Shown: one piece after another, positions 34,901-44,424 of the stretch | Numbering within the stretch: position 1 is the first letter of the stretch | Layout: each line of letters starts with the position of its first letter | Source of the DNA: Pandoraea sp. PE-S2T-3 | GTDB lineage: Bacteria; Pseudomonadota; Gammaproteobacteria; Burkholderiales; Burkholderiaceae | NCBI RefSeq assembly: GCF_002179965.1 | Contig: NZ_NGUQ01000033.1 | Span: forward strand, 186,001-250,000 | Direction of reading: 5' to 3' | DNA length: 64,000 nucleotides | Translations under genes and position numbers: made by a program | The notes under the pieces: model-generated | The model's input: only the letters and a program-made list of their open reading frames with translations | What the model was told of the DNA's origin: nothing | Databases searched by the model: none

Positions 34901-37900
34901 CGGAAACCACGCCTGTAAGAGATTGCCCGTTCCCGCACCGGGCAAGTTGTACGCGTTGCGCCCGTCGGCCGACAGGATCGGGGCCGATTGCGTGCCCGCG
35001 GTGTAGACGCCATACGGCGTGGTCTCGTTGAAGCTGCCACCGGCGAGCAGATCGAGATTGCCCGTGCCGGTGCGCAGCACGCTGAAAAATGTGCCCGTCT
35101 GCGACGGGTCGTAGACGCTGTCGCTCAAGGTGAGATTGCCGGCGCCGCCAAGCGCTGTCACTGACTGCAATGCGCGCTGATCGGCGCCGGCCAAATCGGC
35201 CCCCGCCACCAGCCGCAACGATGCAGAGCGGGTCCCGGGCGCCAGCAGGCTCGCACGCGCCGACGTGGCGGCAGCGGCGGGCGAACCCGGGTCCGTTTGC
35301 AGCGACAGACTGGCCGCCGAAGGGGTTTCCGAGCCCACCGGCACGTACAGGCGGGTCAACGTCGTGCCGAAAGAAATGACCGTGCCCGAGGCATAGGTCG
35401 TGCCATTCGCCGACATCGGCCGGAACGGGAGCGGAAGGGCGACCCCGGTGTTGAGCGTCGGCACGACCCAGCCGGCCGGGTTACTCACGACCATCTGGTT
35501 GCCGGCGATCATGCGCCAGAGAATGACACCCTGCTTGACGAAGTGCGCCGTGTCAGTCGAGAACGTGCTCGGCGTGATGGTCGAGAATACCGGCGAGCCC
35601 GCGCGGGTCGCGGTGAACCCGTCGGAGATGCTGCCACCGATCTTCAGATTGCCGGCAGCGCGAAGGATCAGTGCCATCGGCTCCCCCGCACCATACGTCG
35701 TCGAATTCGGATCGCGATCTGCGCCCGCCCCGTAGCGGTACTTCGCGAGATCGATGTCGCCGGACGTCGCGAGATCGCCCAACGACGCAATCTGCACCCC
35801 CGGACGAAGATGGTAGGTGTTGCCGGAGGCAGCCAGTCCAGCGGTTCGCGCGCCCAGCGCCGTGTTGTCCAACGCCAGATTCATGAAGGTGGTGCTCGCC
35901 GCATCGTAGCCGTCGAGCGTCGATTGCGTGACTACGCTGCCCGAAGGCAGCATGTACGTCCATACACCGTTCAGAGCGAGGCTGTCCGCACCGCGAATCG
36001 TCAGCGGACCAGCCGCGCTGATCGCGACGTCGCCAGCGGTCTCTGCGGTACGCATGGCGTTCAGGATCACGTCGCCATAATGCTTGCCACCCGGCGTGCT
36101 CACGTCGATGGTGGCGCCCGGTGCGAGCGTCAGTGTGCCACCTGCGGCCGTGAGTTCGACGTGTCCACGATTCTTCGCCTCGATGGGCGCACCGTAGCTG
36201 TCGACTTGCAGCGACGTGCCGTGTGCATCGAGCACGGCGCTGCTGCCGAGCGTCAGTCCGTTGCCCCCCGACAGACGAATGGTGCCCGGCGCTGCGCCAG
36301 ACGCGTCGATAGTGCCGTTGACCGTCAAGGTGCCGCGATCGGCGGCGATGCCGATGTTGTGCGCTTTGACCCCATCGCCAACGACCAGATCGCCCTGCTT
36401 CTGGTCGAAACTACGGGCGTCGAAGAAGCCGCCTTGCGTGAGCAGTGCGTTCAATCCGGCGAAATCCGAAAAGGTGCCTGCGGACGCGCCGAACGCACCA
36501 CTCGTATAGCCGTCGTTGGCGCTCGCCAGCATCTTGCCGACCAGCGAGACGGTGCCCTTGCTGGCGTCGATGGAGATCGCGCCGGCGTTGGCTTGTTGCG
36601 CCGACACGTCGACGACCGATCCGGTCATTTGCCGGACGTCGCCTTGCGCACTATTGAAGCTGGCGGTGCCGCCAAATCCGTAGGCGGTGGCGGTCTGGAT
36701 CATCGTCGGCTGACCGCGAAGGTCGATCCGGCTATTCCCGTCGAGCACGATGTCGTTCGCGGCATTGACCACGAACTTGCCGCTCGGCAGGCGCACGGTA
36801 CTGCCGATATTCACGTTGTTGCCGGAAAGATCGATCTCGGCACCCGCAACGCTCGACGTCGCCACCCCCGGTGTCGCGCCAGCGGGTGCGGCCACGCTCA
36901 GTGTGCCGCCCGCCGTGTAGTTCATGATCGACTTTGCCGCACCGGTCAGCACCGGCGTGGTCAGCGTGAGATTGCCCCCTGTACCGCTCTGGCCGAGAAC
37001 GCTACCCGGTTGCGAACCCGGTGCCTGATAGACGTACAGCGCCCCGCGGCCGGCCGAGACGATCCGTTCGCTCGCCACGAAATCGACGTTGCCAAAGCCA
37101 TAGATCGTGCGATTGACGTTCGACGTATCGAGCGTCACGACCTGCCCAAGGTCGATTTCCCGGGCGACAAACCGAAGCGAGCCGTTGCCCATCCCCGGGT
37201 CGCCGGCAGCTACCGCCGGTGCGCTGGCGCCGGGTATGCCGTTCCAGGTAATGCGATCAGCGGCGACGATCGCCTGATCGGTCGACGCACCGATACCGTA
37301 AATCGCGGCCGAATTGAGGACGAGATCGACACCCGTTCCCCGTGTGTCCAATCCGTTGTTGCCAAATAGATTGAGGGAATTTGCCGTACTCAGCGTCAGA
37401 CGTTGCAACGCAGGTGCGCCATGCGCCGGATCGCCCTGCAACAGCGTGTTGAGCACCGACTGATTGAACCGCACGCCCGCCGGATTGCCGGCTGCCGCGA
37501 TCTGCGTCGCATCGCCAACATTGAGCGTGCCGACGGCCAACGCAATATTGCGCGCGCCGAAATGCGCGCTGTTATCGATGTTCGACGCGCCGTTGGTGGC
37601 AAGCGCCAGCGTGCCCTCGGCATACAGCCCGGAACCCGCGCCGATGTTGATCGATCCGTTGCTGGCGGTCGATCCCAGGAACTGAATGTCGCCATTGGAC
37701 AACCCGAGCACCGTCGACGTCCCTGACGAGTACTTCATGCTGGTCGACGCCGTATCAAAGGTGGCAGGCCCACGGCCGACCGTACTCAACGTCACACCGT
37801 TACCAATATTGAGGTTGTTGCCGACGAGGTAGATTTCTCCTGCACTGAGCGTCACGCCGTCGCGCACATACAGGTCTGCGGCCCCGGAACTCGGCTGGAA

Positions 37901-40900
37901 GTAGAAGACACCATTGAGTGGCCCGGCACTTCCGTTGATGTTCAGTCGCGGGGCGCCGATCGCGTTCAGGTCCGCAGCACTCACCGACAGACCATTGAAG
38001 CCAGGCGTCACGCCACCGTTTGTAATTTCGCCGATGTTGAGCACGGCGACCTGCCCCGCCACACCGCCGGTCGTGGGCTGGAACAGTGCCTTGCCACCGA
38101 ACGACAGCACGCTCGTCGCGGGCATCGGGTCCGGCGCATACGGAATGTCGAACAGGAATTGCAGCCCCTTGCCGTCGCGCGGCAGCATGGGCATCAGCCC
38201 CCCGAACTGCTGCACCCGGCTCGTCATGAACTCGCTATAGCCCTGCTCGTTGAACTGAGAGTACTTGCGCACCGCCGTGCCCGGTGTGACCAGCACGGTC
38301 GACGGCAACTGACTGCGTGTCGATGTGTTCGCGATGCTCGTGTACCCGGAGACGAGGTACGTGCCGTTGCCGGCAGCGGTCGCCGCGGCCGGCAGATTCT
38401 GTCCCGTACCGCCGATCTCGACGCGATAGGCCCCGGACAGCAGTGCATAGTTGGACGGCAGCAAGGTGTAGGTGCCGGGTGGCAGTCCGGGAACCCCGTC
38501 GCCGAGGGTGATGCGCTGACCGATGACCGGATCTCCCGCGCCGGTCTCTGCGGCGACGGGTGCGTAGGCCGACGTGTAGCCCGGCAGGATGGCGTAGACC
38601 TTGTCGCTCGCGCGACTGAGCTTCATGGTCGGGTTAGCGTTGACCAGTGGCGTGTTGAGCACGTTGACCGACCCGCCACGTCCCGAGACGAACCCCGCGC
38701 CGGCGATGGTGCCCCCGCCCGTGAGGTCGAGCACGGCACCGTTGTCGACACGCATCGTCAATCCTTCGAGCGAGATACCCGATCCGCCCGCACTCAACGT
38801 GAGTCCCAGCCCGTAGCCGATGAGCGGGGCCAACGCCGCGCCGTTGTACGCGTAAGTCACGCCATCCACCGTACCGCCGTAAGGCACGGTCATGCCCTTC
38901 ATCGACACGGAGGTAAGACTGCCGGGCAAGAACTCGATGTCCTTCGTGTAGACGTTTCCGCCCTGTAATGCCGCGGGTGTCGCCGCGATCATCAACTTAC
39001 CGAACGGTGCGCGCAACACGCCCCCCTGGCGAACGTTTGGCGCCGACAGGAAAAGCGTGCCGAAGACTGACAGCGGGGCGTCGGGGATCGTCGCCGTGGT
39101 GCGTCCCAACGTCAGCGTGCCCGCGTAGTCGTTCACGCGCTGTTGTCCCGCGACAATGCTCGCGACAGCCCCGGTCGTCGGATAAACCTGCGCGGCTTCC
39201 AGATCGAAATCCCAGGATGTGATCAGGCTGGTGCCTTGTTGCACGGCGGGCGTCGGCAGGAAACGGATATCGCCCTGACTGACGAGCCGCGTCGTACGGA
39301 ACCCCGGCGACGAAGTATCGACGTTGACGTAGTTCACCGAGTCGTAATAGCCGGTGCGCGCCGAGAATAGCACCGGGCCTTGCACATCGATCAAGTTGGC
39401 GTCGATTTCGAAGGTCGCCGTTGTCGGCCGCCCCGACGCGCCGGGGTTGGTAATCGAGCCGCTGACCACACCGTCTGGCGGCGCGACAACTTTGCCACTG
39501 AGCAGAACATACGGCGCCGACAGACGGACGGTGTTGCTGCTCGCTTTCGTGGCAGGGTCGTCGCCCGCCACCAACTTCTCGCCCGACGCGTAAGCGTTGG
39601 CATTGAGCTTCAGGCTCTTGTCCATTGCGAGCGACACGTCGCCTCTGAACATCATGTAGTCGCCCGAGGTCAGGGAGAGCGAACTGAAGCCGCCCGCCTT
39701 GACCATGTCGACACCGACGGTGGCACGACCCAGCGGCAACGCCGCTACCGGCGAGCCCGGGCCGCTCAGGCTGGGAGCGGACACTCGCGACTGTGTGAGC
39801 GTCAGCACACTCGGGACGAGTACGCTTTTCGGTACCGCGTTGGACAGATCGGGGTAGAACGGCGTGAGCATCGAGACTGAAAGATCCCCGCCCGACGCCC
39901 CCTGACCACCGGAGAACGCATGGAGATTGCCGTCGAGTTGCAGGCCCCCCATCGAACCGAGCGCAATGGCACCGCCATTGGAAGTGCGCGACATGCGACC
40001 GCTTGCGCTCACCGGCTGGCCAGCGACGGTGGCCGTATCGACCGTCACATTGGCGCCATCGGCGTTGAGTTCCGCACCGGGGCGGATGACGACAAACGAC
40101 GTACCACCGCTCAGACTGATCGTGCCGCCATCGAACACCGTGCCGTAGGTGCGCCCGGACCCGTCGATGGCCGAATAGCCCACGCCCGAGACGTCGAGCT
40201 TCGCGTTCGAACCCAGCCAGAGCGAGGTGCCGCGAACGACGCCGTTCTCGTCGAAATTGCGCGAGGCCGAGAAGGCACCGTCGGCGTCGCCAATCAGATT
40301 GATCTTGCCTGCCCGTGCGCTGAGTGTGCCGTCGACCGTCATCTGACCGAAGGCGTCGAGCGTAATGTTCTGTCCCGGATCGACCGTCACGGAAGCCCCC
40401 GGCGCAACGACGATACTGCCGCCCGCCGGATTGCCTTGTTCATCCTTGCGCAGCGATCGCAGCGCGATGCTCGCGCCTGCGCGCTGCGTGAGCGCGTCGG
40501 TCTTCGGACTCTCCACAAATACGGGCGGCGTCCAGAGCGCCATCGCTTTGGACGGATCGCCGCCCGTCACCGCCTTCAGGCTATCCGCCGTGAATCGGTA
40601 GACCGGCATGACAGGCGCGAGCACGACGCCATTGTCGACACGCACCCCCTGTCCGCCATTGATATCGAAGTTGGAGAATCCGGCATTGAAGAGCGAATTC
40701 CCGCTGCCCGATGTGCCGGCGTTGAACGTCGGGACCGGTGTGACGGCAATCGTCTTCGTGAGCACCACACCGGCAGGAACGATCGAGCCGACGGTATAGG
40801 TCTTCGGCACGGTGAGCACCGAGCCTGCCGTGAAGACGAACTGATATGGATCGACCGGAATGCCGTTCGGAAAGACGTTGGAAGGCACCACCGTCCCCTT

Positions 40901-43900
40901 CGCGATGACGCCGCTTCCGCCCCATCCCGTGAGGACGGTCCCCTTCGGAATCGTATCCCCAGCGAAAAAGTAAGTGTCTTGATTGTTGATATCCCGGGAC
41001 TTGAGCAGCAGCCCCTTCGGCACAACCCAATCCGCGAGTGTCGCGCCCACCGGCACGCCTGACATCGCGATATCTGCCAGCGTCGGCGTGTCGTAGACCA
41101 TCGTCGTATGTTTTTCGACAAGGTCCATCGGCAGCGGCGTACCCGCCGCAATCGTCAGTGTCTGCGCGAGTTTCACCGACACGGCAGCCGGCGTCCCCGC
41201 CGCAAGCGTGCCGCCCGCGATACCGGCGTTGTTGCCAATCAGAATACTGTCCGGCGTCGACAGTGTCAGTGTGCCGCCCCCGCTCACCCCGTAGGCCGCG
41301 ACATTGCCATCGAAGGTCAGCGTGCCAACGCTTCGCCCGACGCCGCCGCCGGCATCTCCTGCAATGAGCGTGACATTGCCGCCGAAGCCACCTTGGGTTT
41401 TCCCCCCCGTCAGAATTGCGCCACCGGAGGACACGTCGATCAAGCTGCCTCGGCCAATCGTCAGATCTCCCGTGGAATCGAAGGTCACGCTGCCGCCGTT
41501 GAGATAGACGACCTGCGACGTCGAATTCGGATCGAGCGCGGCATTGACCCAGACGCCGCGCGTGCTCACGGTGTACCCCGGGGCCAGCGAGAGGCTTACC
41601 GCGCCCGAGGCAGGCAGCAATGCGATCGGGCCAACGTCCCCAGCCCGGAGGAAAAGATTGGAGATATTGACCGTGCCCCCCGGCACGGTGACGTTGGCCA
41701 TCACATCGATGTTTGGCGCGGCCAGCGTGAGACGACCGCCATTGTCGAGTTGGAGATCCGAGCGAACGGCAATGGCACCGCGCGTCGCGAGATCGATTTC
41801 ACCAAAACGCGTCTGGTTCATCAGCGCAGCATCGAACCAAACCGTGTTTTTCCGCGTGTCCGCGAGGGCGTCGTTGACACCCATGCCGTCGGTGATGCGG
41901 TCAATATCACCGATCACGACATCGGTGGTAAACGCTTCTCTTCGGCCGACGCCCGAGTATTGGCCCAGCGTCAGCGAACCCGAGCGAGCCACGGCGAACT
42001 GGCTGAGCGCATAACCGTCAGTGAGTGCAGCCGGACGTGCCTGCGTCTGCACCGGCCCGGTGTAGACGTTGGCGATCACATCGCCTTCGAGCACAGCGGT
42101 CGGTGCCGAAATCGTCAGGCGCCCCGCATCGCGACCTACGGTGTAGCCGTTTTGCAGCACGCGCGTGGGCGCGATGAGCGGATTCGCGTAGGACTCCGTC
42201 GTAGTCTTTCCCCAGCGCGGGTGCTCCACCTCGAAACCGGTGTACACGCCGGTGTAGAGCACGTTCGACGGGGCGGTGTTGACGTTGTAGACCTGACCGT
42301 CTGCCCCCTTGAGCCACGATTGGTTCAGATAGCCGGTCTGCACATTGAGCGAGCCGCCCGACAGGTTGATGAACGCGCCCTTTTGCGTCACCACCTCATT
42401 GCCACCGATCGTCACCGTGCCGCCCTGCGCGGCCCATTCGCCAATGCCATGCGTTTGATTCGCCAGGTAGCCGCCGACTTCCAGCAGCCCGCCCGGGGTG
42501 TACCAACGCTCGTTCGCGTAGCCCCCTAGTGCCGCCGGAACGTAGACCAATCGGCGGCGATCGACATAGACGTTCGCATTGTTCAGTGCCGCGTTATCGC
42601 GGTTGCCCGGGGCGTCTCGCTGTTCGTTGCCCTGCACGTTGATCTTGACGTTGTTGCTGTCCATCGACAGCGATACGCCGAGCGCGCCAGACACGTCGAG
42701 TCGCGCACCGCTCGTTACAAAGCTGCGACCCGTGGCACTTACGGCGAGTTGGCCGCCGGTGGCAAGCGTGAGCGAGTTGCCCTGAAATTCAACATTTCCA
42801 CCGCTCACGATTTCGACGCGTGATTGATCTCTCCGATCCGAGAGTCTCGATAGGTTGTCGAACAGTCCGGCGGTCATGCTCGCGCGCAGTACATCCTGCG
42901 TGGCGGAGTCCTGAATAAGGGCCGCGCGTTGGCTGTCCAACGCCGTTGCACCGTTGTCGCTGACAAGCACCGACGTGAGCGCCCCGCTGCCCAGCGTCAC
43001 CTTGCCCAGCGTGTCGCTCGCCGAGTTAAGCAAGTGGATCGTGCCGCGCGTGTTGACGGTCGTGGTCGACACCGCCGTGCCCAGTTGCTGAACGTCGCGG
43101 CCCGCCATCGTCACGTCGCCTTCCGGCGCCATCAGCAAGCCCGTATTAACCACTCTGCCTGCCGTGCTCTGCGCGGCGAACTGCGGTGATATCTCGCTGC
43201 CACGCGTGGTCGACGGCGTGTTCGCGTCCGTGCCCACGCCCTTGCGAATCACGAAGCTGTCACCGGCGGCCAGCGCCACTTGCCCTTGCGGCGTGACGAT
43301 CGTCCCGGCGTTGCTGACCTGATTGCCGAGCAACAATACATAGCCGCCGCCTTGCGTCACGGACGTGGGCGTGCGTGTCGTGATGTTTGCGCCCGCCTGG
43401 ACTTCGACCTTGCCCAGCGCATCGGTGAATGTCGGCGTCGTGCCGTTCGCCCCATAGAGCCCCGCAGTCTGGAACTGCGCGTCGCTCATTCGCGCCGCCG
43501 CGACCACCAGATTGCGCGTATCGACCTGACTGGTACCGCCGAAGATCACCCCGTTGCGGTTCAGGATCAGCATGGTGCCATCGCCGTGAAGCTGCCCTTG
43601 AATCTGACTCGGGCGTGCGCTCGGATCGTTGATGCGGTTGAGCACCGCCCAGTCGCTTTGCTGCGCGAAGTTCACCGACGTATTGCGACCGACGTTGAAC
43701 GTCTCCCAGTTCAGGATCGCTTTGTTGGCGGTCTGCTGGATGTTGACGTTGGTCTTGCCATTCGCTGTGGTTTGCGTGGGCGCTTGGGCATTGATCCAGC
43801 CTTTGGTCAGGCTGTTCGTGTCGACCTTCAGGCCGCCTTCGGTCAGGCCGTCGGGGATCGTGGTGACGCTGTTGGCTGCCGCCGTGCGCGCATTGGCCTG

Positions 43901-44251
43901 CGCGGCCTGCGTCGCCGCAATGTTCTGCGCCGCCGAGCCGAGATTTGCGATCGAGCGTTGAAGTTGCGCGTTCGCTTGCTGCTGCTGTGCCGACGGGTCC
44001 ATGAGCGACGACACCGGCATGCCGTTGGGCAAGCGCCCCGTCTGCGACGCAGTGGCCTGTGCGGCACCGCGTGAGGCAAACCATGCATTACTGAACGCTT
44101 GCTGGGCGTGTGCCGCCCCCATCGTGGTGAGCAACAGCGTGATCGCCTGTGCGACGGGGGCCGCCCTGCGCGAACGGCGCACACGTTCTTTGCCGATTCT
44201 GCGACCGCTGCTTCCCATTGCCGTTGCCCCTTGGCGTTCACGCGTGCTCAT
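31988..44251 (-). CDS. Giant filamentous haemagglutinin-like exoprotein (4087 residues)
   Basis: One uninterrupted 12.26-kb gene. An extended, Arg-rich signal peptide ends near residue 50 (MGAAHAQQ). The TPS secretion domain (about 129-265) carries ANKAILNWETFNVG and ILNRNGVIFGG, the latter a variant of the usual NPNG motif. Most of the rest is Gly/Ser/Thr/Asn-rich beta-helix. The last 700 residues have DUF3739-type blocks such as AGRDIIYQSASI, GFYGQLQSIGD and PGDVDLVAPLGTIDAGEAG. It should be exported by a TpsB (FhaC-like) pore and act at the surface in adhesion, aggregation or biofilm. No TpsB gene is in the window. GAGGA lies 7 nt before the ATG. An ECF-type promoter sits 116 bp upstream, matching the one before fecR. 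Long plus-strand open frames inside it are composition shadows. Confidence 0.9.
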   Translation of the reverse strand: MSTRERQGATAMGSSGRRIGKERVRRSRRAAPVAQAITLLLTTMGAAHAQQAFSNAWFASRGAAQATASQTGRLPNGMPVSSLMDPSAQQQQANAQLQRSIANLGSAAQNIAATQAAQANARTAAANSVTTIPDGLTEGGLKVDTNSLTKGWINAQAPTQTTANGKTNVNIQQTANKAILNWETFNVGRNTSVNFAQQSDWAVLNRINDPSARPSQIQGQLHGDGTMLILNRNGVIFGGTSQVDTRNLVVAAARMSDAQFQTAGLYGANGTTPTFTDALGKVEVQAGANITTRTPTSVTQGGGYVLLLGNQVSNAGTIVTPQGQVALAAGDSFVIRKGVGTDANTPSTTRGSEISPQFAAQSTAGRVVNTGLLMAPEGDVTMAGRDVQQLGTAVSTTTVNTRGTIHLLNSASDTLGKVTLGSGALTSVLVSDNGATALDSQRAALIQDSATQDVLRASMTAGLFDNLSRLSDRRDQSRVEIVSGGNVEFQGNSLTLATGGQLAVSATGRSFVTSGARLDVSGALGVSLSMDSNNVKINVQGNEQRDAPGNRDNAALNNANVYVDRRRLVYVPAALGGYANERWYTPGGLLEVGGYLANQTHGIGEWAAQGGTVTIGGNEVVTQKGAFINLSGGSLNVQTGYLNQSWLKGADGQVYNVNTAPSNVLYTGVYTGFEVEHPRWGKTTTESYANPLIAPTRVLQNGYTVGRDAGRLTISAPTAVLEGDVIANVYTGPVQTQARPAALTDGYALSQFAVARSGSLTLGQYSGVGRREAFTTDVVIGDIDRITDGMGVNDALADTRKNTVWFDAALMNQTRFGEIDLATRGAIAVRSDLQLDNGGRLTLAAPNIDVMANVTVPGGTVNISNLFLRAGDVGPIALLPASGAVSLSLAPGYTVSTRGVWVNAALDPNSTSQVVYLNGGSVTFDSTGDLTIGRGSLIDVSSGGAILTGGKTQGGFGGNVTLIAGDAGGGVGRSVGTLTFDGNVAAYGVSGGGTLTLSTPDSILIGNNAGIAGGTLAAGTPAAVSVKLAQTLTIAAGTPLPMDLVEKHTTMVYDTPTLADIAMSGVPVGATLADWVVPKGLLLKSRDINNQDTYFFAGDTIPKGTVLTGWGGSGVIAKGTVVPSNVFPNGIPVDPYQFVFTAGSVLTVPKTYTVGSIVPAGVVLTKTIAVTPVPTFNAGTSGSGNSLFNAGFSNFDINGGQGVRVDNGVVLAPVMPVYRFTADSLKAVTGGDPSKAMALWTPPVFVESPKTDALTQRAGASIALRSLRKDEQGNPAGGSIVVAPGASVTVDPGQNITLDAFGQMTVDGTLSARAGKINLIGDADGAFSASRNFDENGVVRGTSLWLGSNAKLDVSGVGYSAIDGSGRTYGTVFDGGTISLSGGTSFVVIRPGAELNADGANVTVDTATVAGQPVSASGRMSRTSNGGAIALGSMGGLQLDGNLHAFSGGQGASGGDLSVSMLTPFYPDLSNAVPKSVLVPSVLTLTQSRVSAPSLSGPGSPVAALPLGRATVGVDMVKAGGFSSLSLTSGDYMMFRGDVSLAMDKSLKLNANAYASGEKLVAGDDPATKASSNTVRLSAPYVLLSGKVVAPPDGVVSGSITNPGASGRPTTATFEIDANLIDVQGPVLFSARTGYYDSVNYVNVDTSSPGFRTTRLVSQGDIRFLPTPAVQQGTSLITSWDFDLEAAQVYPTTGAVASIVAGQQRVNDYAGTLTLGRTTATIPDAPLSVFGTLFLSAPNVRQGGVLRAPFGKLMIAATPAALQGGNVYTKDIEFLPGSLTSVSMKGMTVPYGGTVDGVTYAYNGAALAPLIGYGLGLTLSAGGSGISLEGLTMRVDNGAVLDLTGGGTIAGAGFVSGRGGSVNVLNTPLVNANPTMKLSRASDKVYAILPGYTSAYAPVAAETGAGDPVIGQRITLGDGVPGLPPGTYTLLPSNYALLSGAYRVEIGGTGQNLPAAATAAGNGTYLVSGYTSIANTSTRSQLPSTVLVTPGTAVRKYSQFNEQGYSEFMTSRVQQFGGLMPMLPRDGKGLQFLFDIPYAPDPMPATSVLSFGGKALFQPTTGGVAGQVAVLNIGEITNGGVTPGFNGLSVSAADLNAIGAPRLNINGSAGPLNGVFYFQPSSGAADLYVRDGVTLSAGEIYLVGNNLNIGNGVTLSTVGRGPATFDTASTSMKYSSGTSTVLGLSNGDIQFLGSTASNGSINIGAGSGLYAEGTLALATNGASNIDNSAHFGARNIALAVGTLNVGDATQIAAAGNPAGVRFNQSVLNTLLQGDPAHGAPALQRLTLSTANSLNLFGNNGLDTRGTGVDLVLNSAAIYGIGASTDQAIVAADRITWNGIPGASAPAVAAGDPGMGNGSLRFVAREIDLGQVVTLDTSNVNRTIYGFGNVDFVASERIVSAGRGALYVYQAPGSQPGSVLGQSGTGGNLTLTTPVLTGAAKSIMNYTAGGTLSVAAPAGATPGVATSSVAGAEIDLSGNNVNIGSTVRLPSGKFVVNAANDIVLDGNSRIDLRGQPTMIQTATAYGFGGTASFNSAQGDVRQMTGSVVDVSAQQANAGAISIDASKGTVSLVGKMLASANDGYTSGAFGASAGTFSDFAGLNALLTQGGFFDARSFDQKQGDLVVGDGVKAHNIGIAADRGTLTVNGTIDASGAAPGTIRLSGGNGLTLGSSAVLDAHGTSLQVDSYGAPIEAKNRGHVELTAAGGTLTLAPGATIDVSTPGGKHYGDVILNAMRTAETAGDVAISAAGPLTIRGADSLALNGVWTYMLPSGSVVTQSTLDGYDAASTTFMNLALDNTALGARTAGLAASGNTYHLRPGVQIASLGDLATSGDIDLAKYRYGAGADRDPNSTTYGAGEPMALILRAAGNLKIGGSISDGFTATRAGSPVFSTITPSTFSTDTAHFVKQGVILWRMIAGNQMVVSNPAGWVVPTLNTGVALPLPFRPMSANGTTYASGTVISFGTTLTRLYVPVGSETPSAASLSLQTDPGSPAAAATSARASLLAPGTRSASLRLVAGADLAGADQRALQSVTALGGAGNLTLSDSVYDPSQTGTFFSVLRTGTGNLDLLAGGSFNETTPYGVYTAGTQSAPILSADGRNAYNLPGAGTGNLLQAWFPEHGGDVLLTAQQDVRGNIQLTNNPLRYVNSNLVGNWLNRQGGGGVTTDPAAWSINFGSLAKTDPNANGLQLIGFQGIGTLGGGNLTVIAGRDAGVASAAPGGLTSNGLDLAVASTGRVLADGTLVQTGGGDITLKVGGRLNDADPVAVSTFRRDYFGSLTALRGDTSVEAGAVGAIVTQSGGVSWTTYDPRAFDPNAIKLTSRAPGPTLVTGDGSASVVSRGDLVLAGASDPGMAVFTDVGGGYFTTSGTGASASVTKGGFTKYTLWTPSTGIRLLSAGGDVAPLSGGGGGELQNSTGFYPGSLSAAALNGDVRFSEGQTIELMPSPIGQLQVLAAGSIYGGGSSIAMSGADMASVATPGHPLFSTMRGFNPNTRTNASVNAAMRLNDNSPLAFGEDYPSGSLHAQDATPARIYAGIDIDDLQIGLSNSVFRVGSSGFTPSHAQWFVAAKPFEVIAGRDIVGTGTLPSTFLNQSDSDVSMMKAGRDIIYQSASIVGPGLLQIQAGRNVYQGFYGQLQSIGDVTHPSNTNGGAGISVLAGVGANGPDYSRFARLYFDPVNQLASGSPLADSGKVVHAYGDELLAWLKSRFGYDGKASDALAYFLALPQTQQGVFVRQVYFKELLLGGREYNDTSSPRYGSYLRGREAIATLFPTSDAQGNAVNYNGAITLFSSVTGSTTVNGKPVPVTTDATVRTNFGGDIQMLNPGGRTLVGVEGVTPGAVAGVVTQGDGDIQFYSRDSILLGLSRVLTTFGGSIQAWSAQGDINAGRGAKTTVLYTPPKRVYDDSGNVTLSPSVPSSGAGIATLAPLPEVPPGDVDLVAPLGTIDAGEAGVRVSGNVNFAALAVVNAANVQVQGKSTGLPIVAAVNVGALTNASATAAQAASAAQDAMARERVAQRQNTPSIFSVRMLSTGGGATDGTGGSDTPAGSRVQGTLGYDRSSLLQLVGSGSRLDPRQLARLTDEERRALNTH

Positions 44252-44366
44252 GCCCGAATCCTCGCTGATAGTTAAGCGTTTCCGGCAAATTCTCCATCGG
44301 CGACCCCGTTGCCGGAAACGTGCACATCGCCGCTTTTGGCGTTGTGTTGGCTTCCCGAGTCGCTAA

Positions 44367-44400
44367 GACGAATGGGCAGTGCGGAAACCCTCAACTATTT
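44367..44400 (-). promoter_or_regulatory. ECF-sigma-type promoter for the adhesin gene
   Basis: On the minus strand: AAATAGTTGAGGG, 17 nt, then CGTC. The same 13-mer, the same 17-nt spacer and CGTC recur at 45537-45570, whereas the spacer sequence differs. Conserved -35 and -10 blocks with a free spacer are what a sigma-factor promoter should show. Confidence 0.8.
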
Positions 44401-44424
44401 CCCGATCTTCGACACGCAAGATCG

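Noticed and set aside
35297-37369. Long plus-strand open frame (690 codons) and several others between 32 and 44 kb
   Set aside because: They lie entirely inside the minus-strand adhesin gene, are extremely Arg/His/Asp-rich, and have no domain-like sequence; they arise from high-GC codon use on the other strand.
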